A stretch of DNA of 64,000 nucleotides from Leucocoprinus leucothites (lineage: Eukaryota; Basidiomycota; Agaricomycetes; Agaricales; Agaricaceae): positions 2,542,001-2,606,000 of the forward strand of contig JAACJO010000003.1 of NCBI GenBank assembly GCA_013368445.1. The letters are read 5' to 3'. Positions 1 to 12,100 of the stretch are shown one piece after another (position 1 is the first letter of the stretch; every line of letters starts with the position of its first letter). The position numbers and the translations under genes were made by a program. The notes below the pieces were generated by a model that was not told the origin of the DNA, ran no database searches, and saw only the letters and a list, made by a program, of their open reading frames with translations.

Positions 1-274
1 CAAGAGTCCAGAGTTCCGGGGTCGGACGGAGGAGGTAGACAAAACCTTTTCCAGAGGGAGAGCCGACTTTTGAGCCATATGGAACTCCGACAAAGTCAGC
101 TTGGCGATAATTTCCGTATTTGCTGTTGAAGTCCTTTCCAGGCGTGACGACCAGTGGTTGGATATTGTCTCTGGTCTGGAGCATGTGAGAAAAGGACTAG
201 TGCAGCTAGTGAAAACGTACCATCCAGACGATGACAAGGTCACCAGCAGCAATTTCACGAGTGGAAGACCACAT
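1..274 (-). CDS. TRM61: tRNA (adenine-58-N1) methyltransferase catalytic subunit, N-terminal part (runs off left edge)
   Basis: This is the amino end of the TRM61/GCD14 subunit, which with TRM6 methylates N1 of A58 in tRNA. The start codon is at 272-274 on the minus strand. Exon 1 encodes MWSSTREIAAGDLVIVWM. A 45-nt intron follows (176-220, GT-AG), and exon 2 reads TRDNIQPLVVTPGK, then a GNYRQADFVGVPYGSKVGS stretch and FVYLLRPTPELWTL at the window edge. The VIVW...TPGK and GVPYGSKV...LRPTPELWT pattern is characteristic of the N-terminal beta-barrel of this family. The methyltransferase domain lies outside the window. It is divergent to the PAS gene, with 473 bp between the two starts. The family call rests on recalled motifs. 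Confidence 0.85.
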
Positions 275-747
275 AGTGGTTGTGGGAAGAGGACGATCAA
301 ATGAGATTTTGGATCGGAAAACAAATCTAGAATGCCGTAACTCAGATCTATATGCTGTCACACCCAGATCCTCCACAAATCATCCTCTCCTCCCCTCCTC
401 AAAAATTCATCCCAGGCCATGTGCCCAGTAAAGTGGCAATGCCGTGGGAAAGAGTTGCAGAATGGGATCGGGTGGCCACACAAAGATACACACCCGTCCA
501 TCCATACCAGACAGCTACATCGGCTTACCTTAATAAACAACCCCTGCCATCCTCTTCTTCCCCACCACCACTCCTCCCTATAGGTTATGCTGCCGTCATT
601 CCACTAACTTTCCATTACATAGTGCTTGAGTTTTCTCGAACCTCATCTTGACTTCCCTATCACACAATAAGCGCCCTGGTATCCATTTTAAACCCTCGCC
701 CTGTTTCTCACCAGGTGCCGAACATCATTCCACCAAAACCCCTTGCC
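275..747. other. Intergenic region between divergent TRM61 and PAS genes
   Basis: Shared 5' region of two divergent genes. It is rich in CT/CCTCC runs (about 368-400 and 545-580), as often seen in basidiomycete promoters. No additional gene is recognised. Confidence 0.5.
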
Positions 748-2510
748 ATGGATAACACTCCTTGCGTCTCTTTCAGTTAGTGTTGTGCTTGTTCCCTCAA
801 ATTCACCTTTATCATGACACCTTTTTCACCCTCAGTTGGTATCGTCGACTTCTCACAGGAGGTAAATCATTTGTAACGTCCCTGGGCCACAGCACCCGAG
901 GCTAATTAACCACTCTCTAGGCGAGATGGATATACATGACAGATTCCGTTTCTGATCTCCTCGGTTGGTCGTCATAGAATATTTTTTGCCCTTCATGAGT
1001 CATGACCGCCGCCAGGCTTTGAACCCCATGAACTCGTTGGTCGTCCCTCCCTGGAACTGGTGCACCCAGACGAGTTTGGACGCGTCAGACAGCTTCACTA
1101 GTGCGCCCCATGATTTTCAGGCGCCTTCTCGCAGGGAATCTCATCGTTGCCTCAGTGACACTATCAACCACGATAAAGCCGCGGTCCTTGTCTACCTCCG
1201 AATGAGGCACAAAGATCCATACAAAGGCTACATTCTTTGCGGGATTGTAAGTAATTCCGCTAGCAATTTCAACATTTATACCACTAAACGTTCAATGCCT
1301 CTCTGCTGACAGTCAAGGTTAGCATCCTAGACTCCTAATTACCAGTAGCGGCTCATCCAAGGTTGTCACCACAGAACTGTCGTTCACAACGTGCTCGTAG
1401 GAAGCGTCTCCTTCGCAAGTCCCGGCGCAAAGGCTTTGCATAACGCCTCAACCGCCCAAGAAATCACCGTTATATCACCTAGCGCTCACAACTTCCAGTT
1501 CCGCGTGCGTTCAACCCCGCGTTTTTCACCCAAGATAAACATGTAATCAACCCCTACTTTTCAGCGTTGGCATGATCCGTCCCCTATGCCCCCGAGTCCA
1601 ATACCTACAAGCATGACATCACCTACTACCACAGCTCCCCCCGCTTCTCCCTGGCAGTCACCCAGCCCCCGCAGCTCGCGAAGTCCAAGTATCAGTCACC
1701 GCAGTCCCTCTGAGGATCCCGGAAGTAGCTCCGACCAGGATAGAGACACTCCTCCTCAAGTTCATGAACGCGAACGTACAGCTGATTCCCCCAAAAGTGA
1801 TATTATCACATTTGATCATTTGCCCAATCAATCCTTTCGTACGGCTTTCATTCTCGACCGATTCTCTGTGAATTGCACCATCTTGTATTGTTCAAATGAC
1901 CTCCTCATCTCCACCACGGAATGCATTGGCCGTAGTTTCTTTGACTACGTCGCTAAACGGGACGAGGATCAGGTCAAAAGCTGGGTGGACTGTGTAAAGG
2001 GGTGGGGCGTGAACGAGCGCGGACAGCCCAGTGATGGAGGTTTCGGCTTCGGAAAATTCCTCCTGATAACGGAAGGCCGCGATTCAATGTCAGTAATCCT
2101 ATTTCATTCGTTTATTTTCTTCTTTCTCCGCCCTTTAATCTCTTCTATTCTCCCAAAACCACTTGTGGTCGCTGTGCCCTTTCCTAATGCTTCTTTGTTC
2201 TTTTTCGAAATTGGAGTACATCGCTGACAACTGACTGACTTGGTGGTATAGCGGCCGTCTCCCAGACCCAGAACCTTCCTCGCGGAGATCACGTTCATCA
2301 AGATCCGGAGGGCATGGCCATCCTCACGGCCCCATTACCTCACCAAGCCGACACCGGCCGCGTCACCGCGGCCATGAGCACGACTCTTCTTCACCACCAC
2401 TTACAGCTTCGATGAACGAAGTCAATTCACCGCAATTTCCCGTAGATGCAATTTTCTCTGCGCACTCGGATGGTTTGATGGTAATTCTTAGACGGGCAAC
2501 TGCGTCATAG
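748..2510 (+). CDS. PAS-domain protein (WC-1-like PAS fold), with apparent 1-nt frame break
   Basis: Exon 1 starts at 748 (MDNTPCVSF). A 60-nt intron (776-835) leads to IGIVDFSQE, and a second intron (862-920) to ARWIYMTDSVSDLLGW, the typical start of a fungal PAS sensor domain. The reading frame then hits TAG at 975. Homologous-looking sequence resumes one frame over (EYFLPFMSHDRRQ) through KAAVLVYLRMRHKD. Later exons give VVHNVLVGSVSFASPG, an S/P-rich linker, a second PAS-like segment (FDHLPNQSFRTAFILDRFS to RSFFDYVAKRDEDQVKSWV), GRGQPSDGGFGFGKF-type sequence, an R/S/H-rich stretch and a final IFSAHSDGLMVILRRA. The stop is TAG at 2508-2510. No zinc finger is visible, so this is not a full white-collar photoreceptor; a light or redox sensing role is only a guess. 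The frame break could be a sequencing error, an unusual intron or a real mutation. Confidence 0.7.
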
Positions 2511-4687
2511 GTGCCCTCTTTCTTGATCTTTTGTCTTTTCTTTCTCTTTTTTTTTGTTGTTCGCCTGTTGTTATGTTGTATCCGAAGTCTCTCCGCTCCT
2601 GTGATCAACCCTTGTTTTCTAATTGTGACCGCTCATCCCATACCCCATGTTCTCTGCTTGTTGTGTTATCACCCTCCTGTCTGATACCTCGAACAGAAAC
2701 GTTAAACCGTGTCTTCATGTACTCTTATGCCGTATGTCATCCGTAACTTTCTACTGATTCTTCCTCTCAATCCCATAGTGGTGACCAATTGTACTTACAT
2801 CTTGTCTGCCATCCCCTCGTCGACGATGATCGCAGGACTGCTCCGTGCGTTCACGTGTTCTGTCTTTTGCATACCCTTGTTTTATTGTCCTCGGTTTATT
2901 TGTCTTGACTCACAGGGTTGACTATGTTATCAGAGGGAAATATATTAAATACGGATATCTCTAAGAAAACCTGAAGTCCTCTTCAGTCGTGCCAAATATC
3001 CGGAGTCGAGCTACTCAGCTGAGGTGGATATCAAGATTATTCAAAATGCCAGGCTAGCGATTTACGCCACCCCCCACAGTTCCTCAAGCTAGCCTTTTGT
3101 AGGTATTCTTTGTTTGGGTTTTTTTAAGAAGCCAATATAAGCTTCTCTCTTATCCTGATGCATCTGATACGCCCAGTAGTTCTCTAAGTCCTCCGGAAAT
3201 CCCCAATGATCATGACATGGGCTGGTAGCACCTCCCCCATCTCCCCTTCAGTTCTCATCATTGTATTTCCACCCTGTTCAGGTACATATCGACCCTGTGG
3301 GAGAACACAACATCCAGAGACTTTCGTAAGATATGAGATCTTCAGCGCATCTCATGACCAACAGCTTAGGCAGTAGCCGAGACGTGAAATGAAGAATGCT
3401 CTGTGTCCCTTTTTCTCATTCGACATTTCGGAGCTCCCCTTATTGATATATATGATTTGGGATTTTCTGACATGCTTCCAAATAGCCTAGAACCTTGATT
3501 GAACTGGGTAAGTAAATGCAGAACACTACATCAGACCAATGATCTAAAAATAACATCCCCGTCTTTTGTCTCGCAATTATGAGCGTCCAAGATGGCCCAA
3601 GGTGGTCGACCGATCTAAACTCTTCCCAAAAACTGTCACCTACTCGGACGCGAGAATGAAGCTGCAGGCGCGCATAATAACAGTTATGGGAGGCATATAT
3701 GCCCTTAGAACATGCAGCATCCCCGAGGGTATAGAGATTGGAGCTCGATTTTACCACTCTCAGGCTCATTTGACGGAAGACGTTGAGGCGCAGATCTGTC
3801 GTTATCTCGTTTAGGGATAATGGATCAAGTTAGCAAGTAGTAGCTTTCATTCGTCGAGAGATCTCAATTCAACGAACCCACCTCAATGGTATTGCCGCTA
3901 AGCGAAGGGAAGAGCTTCCGATCCCCCTTTAGTCGTCTTACACGGGCTAATGTTTCACGTACTTGGAAAAAGCGCTTCGGCACGAATGCTTCACCGCACC
4001 AGTAGATGCCCTATCCAATAGATCAGCTGGGTACCGTAATACGAAGCCTTGGGGCGGTTCCCGCACCATCTTCCTGGACCGTGAAACGCCTGTTGTCCCT
4101 CTGGAATCAGTGTGTACACGCTTGTGAGGCACACGTATTCGATCCATCTTTTCTTTCCTCTCCGGGACCATAACAGGTGTTCGCCGTGCCTCTCCCTCGA
4201 ATAGATGCTCGATGACGAAACCTTAAGTCATAAATGATTGAAACTACTAGATTGGGTACCTTCTTTGCAACTGACATTCAGTTCCACCTGACAAACCCTA
4301 CGGGCTGGCAGTCTGTGAGATGTCACTGAGACCAAAGAACCAACCAGATGCTTCATTTTCTTGAGTCACTGAACAAAAGAAGCAGAACTTATTTTAGTAT
4401 GTTAACACATGTCTCAACAATGAGGCACTAGATCCACCAGGTGCCCGACATGTAAACCTAATCTCTCCAATTATCCCATGGGGGCAGTGTTTAGTCTTCC
4501 TGGCCCGTAACTCTGGCTCCCCAGACGCCTTGGCGATAGATTCCATATTTGATATTCGATGCAAGTGCTAAACTACATCCTGAAGTGTAGTGGCATGAGG
4601 ATCCCGCGAAGGTGTATTCAATACAATAGTATACATAGAGCTTCTTGAACAAATGACTACTACCAACTACCACCATCCGAATTTAGT
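2511..4687. other. 2.2 kb without a recognisable gene
   Basis: The first part is the probable 3' UTR of the PAS gene (T/CT-rich 2515-2570). One stretch at about 2968-3085 reads open in a plausible protein-like way (SRAKYPESSYSAEVDIKII) but has no start, no identifiable partner exons and no family match that I know. ORFs at 3440-3814 on both strands overlap each other and lack family motifs. No RNA gene or terminal repeat was recognised. Confidence 0.4.
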
Positions 4688-7192
4688 CTAGGTCGCAACA
4701 CCGATGCGATAGAAATCAGGTGCAAAGGCGTTTGGGTTGGAAATCTGGATGGTGTTCGTTTTCCCAGCCTTGAAGCCAGGGAGAGAAACGAGGTAGCCAG
4801 AGAACAGGATATCCCAGCTCTAGAAATAGGGGTTTGAGAAATCAGTTCGCCCAAACTAGTATATCCGAGTCTATCATCTCACCTGGCCAGAGATTGGCAT
4901 CTGGACTTGAATAGGGCTACCTCCGTTCACGCTGAAAAAGGCGTTACGACAGTTTGAGCAGTTTGTGTTACTGAAAACAAAATCTGCGTTGATGTAATCC
5001 ACCGATAAGAGCTTGGTTCCCCCAGAGGTTCCTCCATCGACATTATGGAAGGTGAGGGTCCCACCATTCCCGACAAAGCCGACAACAGATATGGAAGAAG
5101 AGACTACTCGAACGCTAGCCCCTCCCGCGAGAGTGCTTCCAGAAGCTGCCGCGTTATAGAAAGTGAGTGATGGTGGCGATACCGAGGTAGCACCGCTGAG
5201 TTTTAACACTATCACACCATGAGCATCAATGCTAGTGGTGTACCTGAACGAGAGATATGCATGGAAGTTTATATGGTAAGAGGTGAACATGGATGCCACA
5301 ATCACGAGCACTCACGAGCCGGAAAGTCTCCCGAGAGAAGCACCGGATATCAAATCACTAGCCATTGCCGAGGAGAAACCGACGTCTGCTAAATTGAAGG
5401 TCAATGACCTAGCTTGGTTCTGCCAGTTAACAATGACTAGAAAATGAATGCGTGAGCCTGGCCGCAAGCCACTATTTCGAGCAAAGACTACCTGCTACGG
5501 TCGAGCCATCAGAAAGAGGACCAGCCCATACGTCATGATCATTGGTATATCTTCTTTTAAAACTGATCGATTTCCCCAAAGAATCTTGCTGACACGAAAG
5601 GTTAGAAGGCTCCCAAGTTCTTCAAAGGGAACACTCACGTTCAAAGCTATGACCCGAGTATTCTTCAGAATGTTCAGCGCGTTGTTGGATATTTTGGTAA
5701 GATCAGTGGAGATGAACAAGGGAGACCTAGAACACATTTAGAGAGACTTGTCAGGGACTACAGTGAGCTTTGAGTTCACTTCGCTGCTGCCCAAAATGCG
5801 AAGTGCGTTTGTTGCTCTGCTGCTGTCAATCCGGAGTTGCCAACCTCCAGCATATCCATGTCTATAGGCCGAGTTACTCGGGATGCAGGATTAATAGAGT
5901 AAAAACGTACCGTTCCAGCCGCCGGGACTAGCAAATTGAGTGATTGGAACTACCTGGTTGATTATCCTAAAGAGGTTGTCCCACGAGGCTGGAGGGCCAA
6001 TGTCATTCCTATGTCTATGTGAATGAAAGTCTAGCGGCTGATATCAAGAACCCACGAGATTCGCCATCTCAACATCAAATGAATGTTAGTTCGAGCGTTA
6101 CCAATGTGACTGGCTCAACGTACGAGTGGCCAACAGTGCTGGCAGGCCAGCGTGCAGGGTCTTGCCGAGATAATCTTCAGATCAAGAAGCCGCATACGGA
6201 TGCGCACGCCTACCTTGGACACCCCACTCGCATATGGAAAACACTATCGGGCGGTTTGTTGCCGCTAGAGCGTCTCTCATAGCGGTATAATGGGGCTAGA
6301 AATGTCAGCCTTATGGATCAATGAATTCTAGCCAAAGCTTACTTCGATCTTGTGCCAAGATAAAAATCAGTTCCCTGATGACGACGAACGTGTCATTAAT
6401 AAACGTACTTGGATGGGTGGATTGAAATCAACGAAATCGGTGGAACTGACTTAAGGAGATGTAAGGAAAGTCAAATAAATCTCCGCTTGCGACAATCACC
6501 TGAATAGCAGTTATCATACTGTGGGTCCAAGTCAGTTTCTTGGACTCTTAGATTTGAAATCGAGATAACCTTTAAGTAATCCGCACCCCAGGCTGCGAAG
6601 CTATTCGCATCCGAGGTTTCGTGGCCGAGGCTTCCAATGTAATGAGCGGTTCCACCAACGAAGTCGCAAGCGAATACCCCGCTGCAATACAACCAAAAGT
6701 GTTATACATTCCTGAAGTCATTTAGTGCATGAGTGCCTACCCGTCAGAGTAAACGCCAAACTTTAATCCGAGTCCGTGGATGAAGGAAGACAAGGCTGGT
6801 ACGCCTGAGGGAAGGATCGTTGTATCCCAAGTGAAACCACCACTAGAGTTTCGGCTTTTTCCTTGCCATCCACAGTCACTAGCGGCGTCTGATTAGAAGA
6901 TAGAACATTGCCCTATGAACGCAAATTGCTCACAGGTTGACATATTGATACCCGAGTTGGCTTAAGCCCAGACTGATTAGGTTCTGAGCGGCCGAGTGGT
7001 ATTGCTGTTCCGTAGTATCGCACCTACAAGGCATAGATCATGAGCAAATGGATAACCTTGTGGTCCAGTTACTTACAGGAATGCGTTGTATGGGTTCCAC
7101 CCCATTGGAGGAGTTCTTGCTAGCCCATTATTTAATGCCTCGGTGAGAGACACCGAAAGTAGGGCCAGACCAAGAGATAATTTCCCTATCAT
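4688..7192 (-). CDS. Secreted GH27 alpha-galactosidase with C-terminal carbohydrate-binding-like domain
   Basis: This gene hydrolyses alpha-galactosyl residues of galactomannans or raffinose-type sugars outside the cell. It starts at 7192 with a signal peptide (MIGKLSLGLALLSVSLTEA), then NNGLARTPPMGWNPYNAF, the GH27 entry motif. The exons continue through DCGWQGKSRNSSGGFTWD, GLKFGVYSD, GVFACDF, WGADYLK-YDNCY (the Asp is the expected nucleophile), SICEWGVQDPARWPAS and SWRISNDIGPPASW. In the last motif Asp is four residues after Arg, as in the family acid/base. GGWNDLDMLEVGN and a 'AKSPLIISTDL' motif follow. A second domain of about 140 residues, with NAAASGSTL...FFSVNGGSPIQVQMP, resembles the CBM35-like tail of fungal GH27 enzymes. 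The last exon ends FYRIGVAT with TAG at 4688-4690. It has roughly a dozen short introns, including a 12-nt exon at 6056-6067. It is divergent to MDE1. Confidence 0.9.
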
Positions 7193-7806
7193 GTTATTCG
7201 CCTTGACGGGGGACAACAAAGGGCAAGTATTGGAAGAGTAATTATCTGAGAAGAAACCTTTTGTGTTACGGTTCGCACGACAGAACTTCGATGAAGTCGA
7301 GCGGGCCGTCTATGCCTAATGCATCATGTGTGCACATCATGTGGTATCAGTTGTGCAGAGAAGCCCGTACTCGTTCTGTCTGAGGCTTGAAGTCCCATGT
7401 TCGTGTCCGTATCTATTTGGCGAGGGTCCTTTGGAAGTTGATGATATGTCTCATCAGTTGATCGAAGCACTGACTATTCCAACGCCATGGAATCAGAGAA
7501 AACATCATCCAGAAGGAGACAGCCAGGAACTGGGATAAGCAGGTGTGTAACAAAAACTGTCGAGTCAAGGTTCTCCACAAGAGCTGTGATACTTGCTGAT
7601 GACTTGACGGCTTGAATTTGGAGGCTGGCTCCCGGCCGAGTTCATGAAATTGACGTAAAGTGAACGATCACGATCACGTGATCTCGCTCGTCGATCACAT
7701 GCAAGGCTAAATACATACTCAACAGTCATCTCATGGCTCAAAATCCTCGGGCTCCTGCCATCCTCGCCATCTTATACAGGCCATCGCTGACTCAGAGTTT
7801 GCCATA
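7193..7806. other. Divergent promoter region, alpha-galactosidase / MDE1
   Basis: 614 bp between two divergent starts. It contains the CACGTG palindrome listed separately. No gene is seen in it; the short ORF at 7326-7538 has no family features. Confidence 0.5.
7672..7683. promoter_or_regulatory. Candidate E-box palindrome upstream of MDE1
   Basis: A perfect 12-bp palindrome, GATCACGTGATC, with core CACGTG at 7675-7680, lies about 125 bp before the MDE1 start. It matches the RTCACRTG consensus bound by Cbf1-type bHLH factors at sulfur-amino-acid genes in yeast, which would suit a methionine-salvage gene. This is inference: no binding data exist here. Confidence 0.4.
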
Positions 7807-8906
7807 ATGTCTGACAATTCGGCTGATTACCTGGTTGAATCACCTGATCCTCTGCATGTATGCCTACTTGCCCTTATCCAAAGTTACGAGAGCTCATTTT
7901 GGCTAGCCTGCCAACTTGATTCCTGAACTTTGTCAATCTTTCTACCGTGTACGTTTTCTCAGAGAGATAGTGTCTTAGTTCGTGTTTGAAACCAATCCTG
8001 TTAGCTTGGATGGGTTACAGGTACGGGTGGAGGTATCTGTATCAGGCATGGGTGCGTGCTCACACATTCTGAAGTCTAACTTAGTTTTTACGATTCCTTC
8101 AGGAACAAGGTTTACATTGCGCCTTCGGGCGTACAGAAGGAAAGAATCAAACCAGAGCATATATTTGTTCTCCCTTACCCTCAACCCACTTCATCGCCTC
8201 AAACTGATCGGGTGTTTTTACGACGCTCCTCCCTAAACTTGAAGGAATCAGCCTGTACTCCACTTTTCTGGAACTCCTTTGACCTTCGCGATGCCGGTAG
8301 TTGTATTCATACACATTCCCAGCACGCTGTCATGGCCACTTTGCTGTGGAAGGGTCCTGTATTCACTATTTCTCATCAAGTGAGTGTCATGAGTCATTTG
8401 CCTTGGCTTTTCTGACGAATTAGATTAGGAGGTGAGCCTTGTCATTCCGTGGCTTCAAGATAGAAAATCATTTGGTTCAGATGATCAAAGGCGTGAGGAT
8501 CGGAGGCACTGATGCTGCCTTGTCTTATCTCGATACCTTGGTTATTCCAATCATCGAGAACACTCCATTCGAAGAAGACCTGCGTGACAGTATGGCTGAG
8601 GCTATGAAGAAATATCCCGATGCAGCTGGTATTCTCGTCCGTCGGCATGGTGTATACGTCTGGGGTAAACTTTCTTCCCTTACTTTATGCGATATATCAA
8701 GTAACGTTGAACCTGCAGGCAAGGACTGGGAGAAAGCTAAAACACAGACAGAGGTTTGTCCTTGCTCGCTCTTCCCATGCCTTTGAATCATCATTGAATG
8801 TTCGTGTAATTTGTAGTGTCTGGACTACCTCTTTGAGATAGGAGTCAAGATGAAGCTTGCAGGGCTTCCCACTGTTTTGAACACAATAGAGAATATCGCT
8901 CAATAG
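7807..8906 (+). CDS. MDE1: Methylthioribulose-1-phosphate dehydratase (methionine salvage)
   Basis: This class II aldolase-fold enzyme dehydrates methylthioribulose-1-phosphate in the cytosolic methionine salvage pathway. The start at 7807 gives [17 protein letters not shown]. Spliced exons then read [59 protein letters not shown] and [19 protein letters not shown], with the HTH zinc ligands and the substrate-site Cys. Next come [29 protein letters not shown] (third His ligand) and a terminal NTIENIAQ; the stop TAG is at 8904-8906. The length (about 240 residues) fits the family. To keep the frame, the Glu of HQEMIKG must come from a 3-nt exon (8429-8431, GAG) flanked by attag and gtgagc. The gene is divergent from the alpha-galactosidase and shares its upstream region, which holds a CACGTG palindrome. 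Confidence 0.93.
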
Positions 8907-9151
8907 TTTTTTTTTAGTGAAGTGTAGTACTTACCGGCGTATATAATTGATAAGGTTAAATCGGATCTATCAATAGCTTCATATCCCGTGACTCGACGCG
9001 ATCGGTCACGGACACTGTGGCTAAACGCGTTGTGTCGTAATTTCTGCTGCTTGCACTCATTTCTGCTTTTTGATGGCTCAAAATTGAGCGGACACAACCT
9101 GGAGCCTACTACCTATCGTTGATATAAGACTTGCTCTGTTTATGCAGCAAG

Positions 9152-12100
9152 ATGACCAAGCCAATGAATGGGGATTTTCACGACTGCTATGAGTGAGCTT
9201 CCTCCCGATTTCGCGTTTGACCTTCCAGAGCACTGAGTGTTTGCAGGTTGCTTCAACAGGGTATTTATGTCTGAATATCAATATAGCGGAGCACAGAACG
9301 CTGATAAATGGAACCCAAGTTTTCGGGCATACCAGCTTTAAGGGCAAACAGAAAGCCATCGTTGAGGTTGCGATTACCGGTTAGCACCCGTATGCCCCAA
9401 AAAGTCGTTACCAAACGCTCAGAGGTGCATCTTTGGTTGCAGGGCGCGATGTTTTTGTCCTTGCACCAACCGGTATGGGAAAAGTCTGTATCATATTTCC
9501 CAAAAGTGAAAATTCTTACATGCAAACAGAGTCTATGCTTTCAATTGCCAGCTATCATGGCGAAGACTGGCATCACTCTCGTCATCTCACCACTATGTGG
9601 TAAGCCTCCATTCATCTCCGGCGTTGGGAATGGGCTAATTCTCTTTCCACTAAGCCTTGATGTCTAACCGTAATTACTCTTTCATGGAGTTTCCGAGAGT
9701 TCACTGAATCACAGCATACAGAGGTCGAGAATCTGCAGAGAAAAGGAGTGAACGTGGTTGCATGGACAGCTGATACAGGGAAGGATGAACGACAAGAGGT
9801 GTGCCCCGTCAAGGACCACGGATAACATGGAGGCTGACATACATAACAGCTCGAGCGAGACTTGGTTTCGCATTCTCCGCGCTTAAGGCTACTTTACAGT
9901 GCGTATCTACCAGACTGCGTACATTATGATGCCGATGCTCAGCTTCGTCGTTTGGTAGTTTCGCCCGAAAAGTATGCCACTCCGGATTGCACGCGAATAT
10001 TGGATGAGGTATACAGAAAACACAATCTAAATCGACTGGTCATTGACGAGGTGATGTTTCTCAACTTGGCTTCCGGTGAGATTTGCTCATAATTTTTAGG
10101 CCCATTGTATCTCAGAGTGGGGCAATAGTTTCCGCAGTGACTACCGTGGCCTTGGCAAGTTCAGAGATCGTTATAGGAATGTCCCAATAATGGCACTCAC
10201 TGCAACGGCGACACAAGTGTATGTGCTTTATGCTAATGAGCCCAACCTCCACTGAACCCTACTAGCGTGCAACGGGACATCATTCACAACCTCAAGATGG
10301 ACCGGGATAATACATTTTATGCCATCCATCCCTTTAATCGTGAAAACCTCTTCTACGAGGTAAGTGACACACCAGATATATTTACCATCTTCCCCATCTT
10401 ATACCCTCTAGGTTCGCTATCTCTCGAGCCCAGAGCCGAACACCAGAATGCAACAGATCTTAGATTACATCACGCTATTATACCAGCGCCGAAATAGGGC
10501 TTCCTCAGGAATCATATATTGCAGAGCCAAAGTGACTTGTGATGCCCTCACTGCCTTCCTTCGTGGAAAAGGCTTGAACGCGAAGCCCTACCATCGTGGC
10601 ATCAGGTTCGGCCATCATACACTCAGTCTGCGTCGCCCTCGGGCATCTGACTCTAGTCCTGATATTAGCTCTGGTATTCTCCAACAAACCTTGAAGCAGT
10701 GGTCAGCAGGCGGTCACGGTGAGCCAGACGGAGTGGATCTGGTGAGCTTTGCCTGGGTATTTGAGAAAAATGTGTTTCCTGATGTGGAGTGCAAGGTTGT
10801 TGCGACCGTTGCTTTTGGCCTTGGAATCGACAAGGGCGATGTTCGGTGCGGATATTCCAGAAGACTGGATGGCTGCCAGACGTCTTGAGCTTTTTTGATA
10901 GGTATATTATTCATTACGACCTCCCGGCGAGTTTCGAAGGTAAATCATTTTTATTAGCATTAAATGCATTGCTGATCCGTTGGTAGGGTACTACCAGGAA
11001 ACAGGTATATTATTTCGCTCCCGTTCAATAGCCCGCTGATTCATTGATCATCAGGGAGAGCTGGACGAGACGGACAGGTGATGATCTATCCTTGTGGACT
11101 GGGACGATTGGCTGATTGAGCAAGTGCCTCCAAGCCGTCCAAATGCATCCTGTATTATTGTAAGCATTCTCTTTTGTGCACAACCATTGGTGCTCATGGT
11201 CTTGAAGCACGGGAAGATGCAGCTCGCGTCCGTGAGCTGGTCACGATATCCAAACCGAATCGCCTGAAAGATGATTTTGACGGGCCATCCCCAACGCAAA
11301 GAGCAACAAATAGTTTAGATGAGGTAAGGAACCGTCTTCCTGCAAAGACACAGTTTAGCACCTGACCTGACCAACTTCCATGAGCTTATTCAATATGCGG
11401 AGAATGTCGAAACTTGCAGGCATATAGTACGCTCTCCTCGGCTCAGTGAGAGTACAACTGATTCAATAACTCGCTGTAGACCATATGCCGGTATTTCGGA
11501 GAAAAAATTGATAGCAACGATCCGAAGATTGTCAAGAGCTATTGCAGTAATATGTGTGATGTAGGTGCCTCGTTTCTGCCCCACGTACACCTCAATTGAT
11601 AGCGTGCTAGGCCTGCAAATATCCACAGAAGACTCAAATACGCGCCAGAGCCTTAACACCAAATAACTCTACAGTTCGGCGAGAACCTCCAAAATCGAAT
11701 CCAACGAATCCAAGTATGTGGGTCTACCAGTGTACGGTAATAGGCTTTGACTTCAATCCGAACACATCCAAGAAGATAGTTCGAGTACAAATACCTCGAA
11801 TGGGAAGGGGTGCGAATCGACTAGGTCAGCTGAGAGCAAACGAGGATGCACCGAAGAATTGGGTGGTACATCCAGAAGCGTGAAGAAAGCCAAGATCTCT
11901 TCTACCCGGCCATTAAGTCAGTACTCGTCAGCTGATGAGTGTGGTAGACTGATTTCAGCTTCAGCAACCATGCCTTTCGAATCCGCGAAGAGACTAACAA
12001 AGCCATTTAAACCCCCATCAAAGGTTGCGAATGATCGTGAGCCTGAATCTTTCCGCCTTGAACCCCACGATACTGGCAGGACAATTCCAACCGTTACAGA

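Noticed and set aside
3440..3814. Overlapping ORFs on both strands (109 and 82 codons)
   Set aside because: No motif, no convincing splice partners; cannot decide on any coding strand.
9308..9667. 119-codon ORF starting [12 protein letters not shown]
   Set aside because: Out-of-frame reading through two RecQ introns; the RecQ frame contains the Walker A motif.
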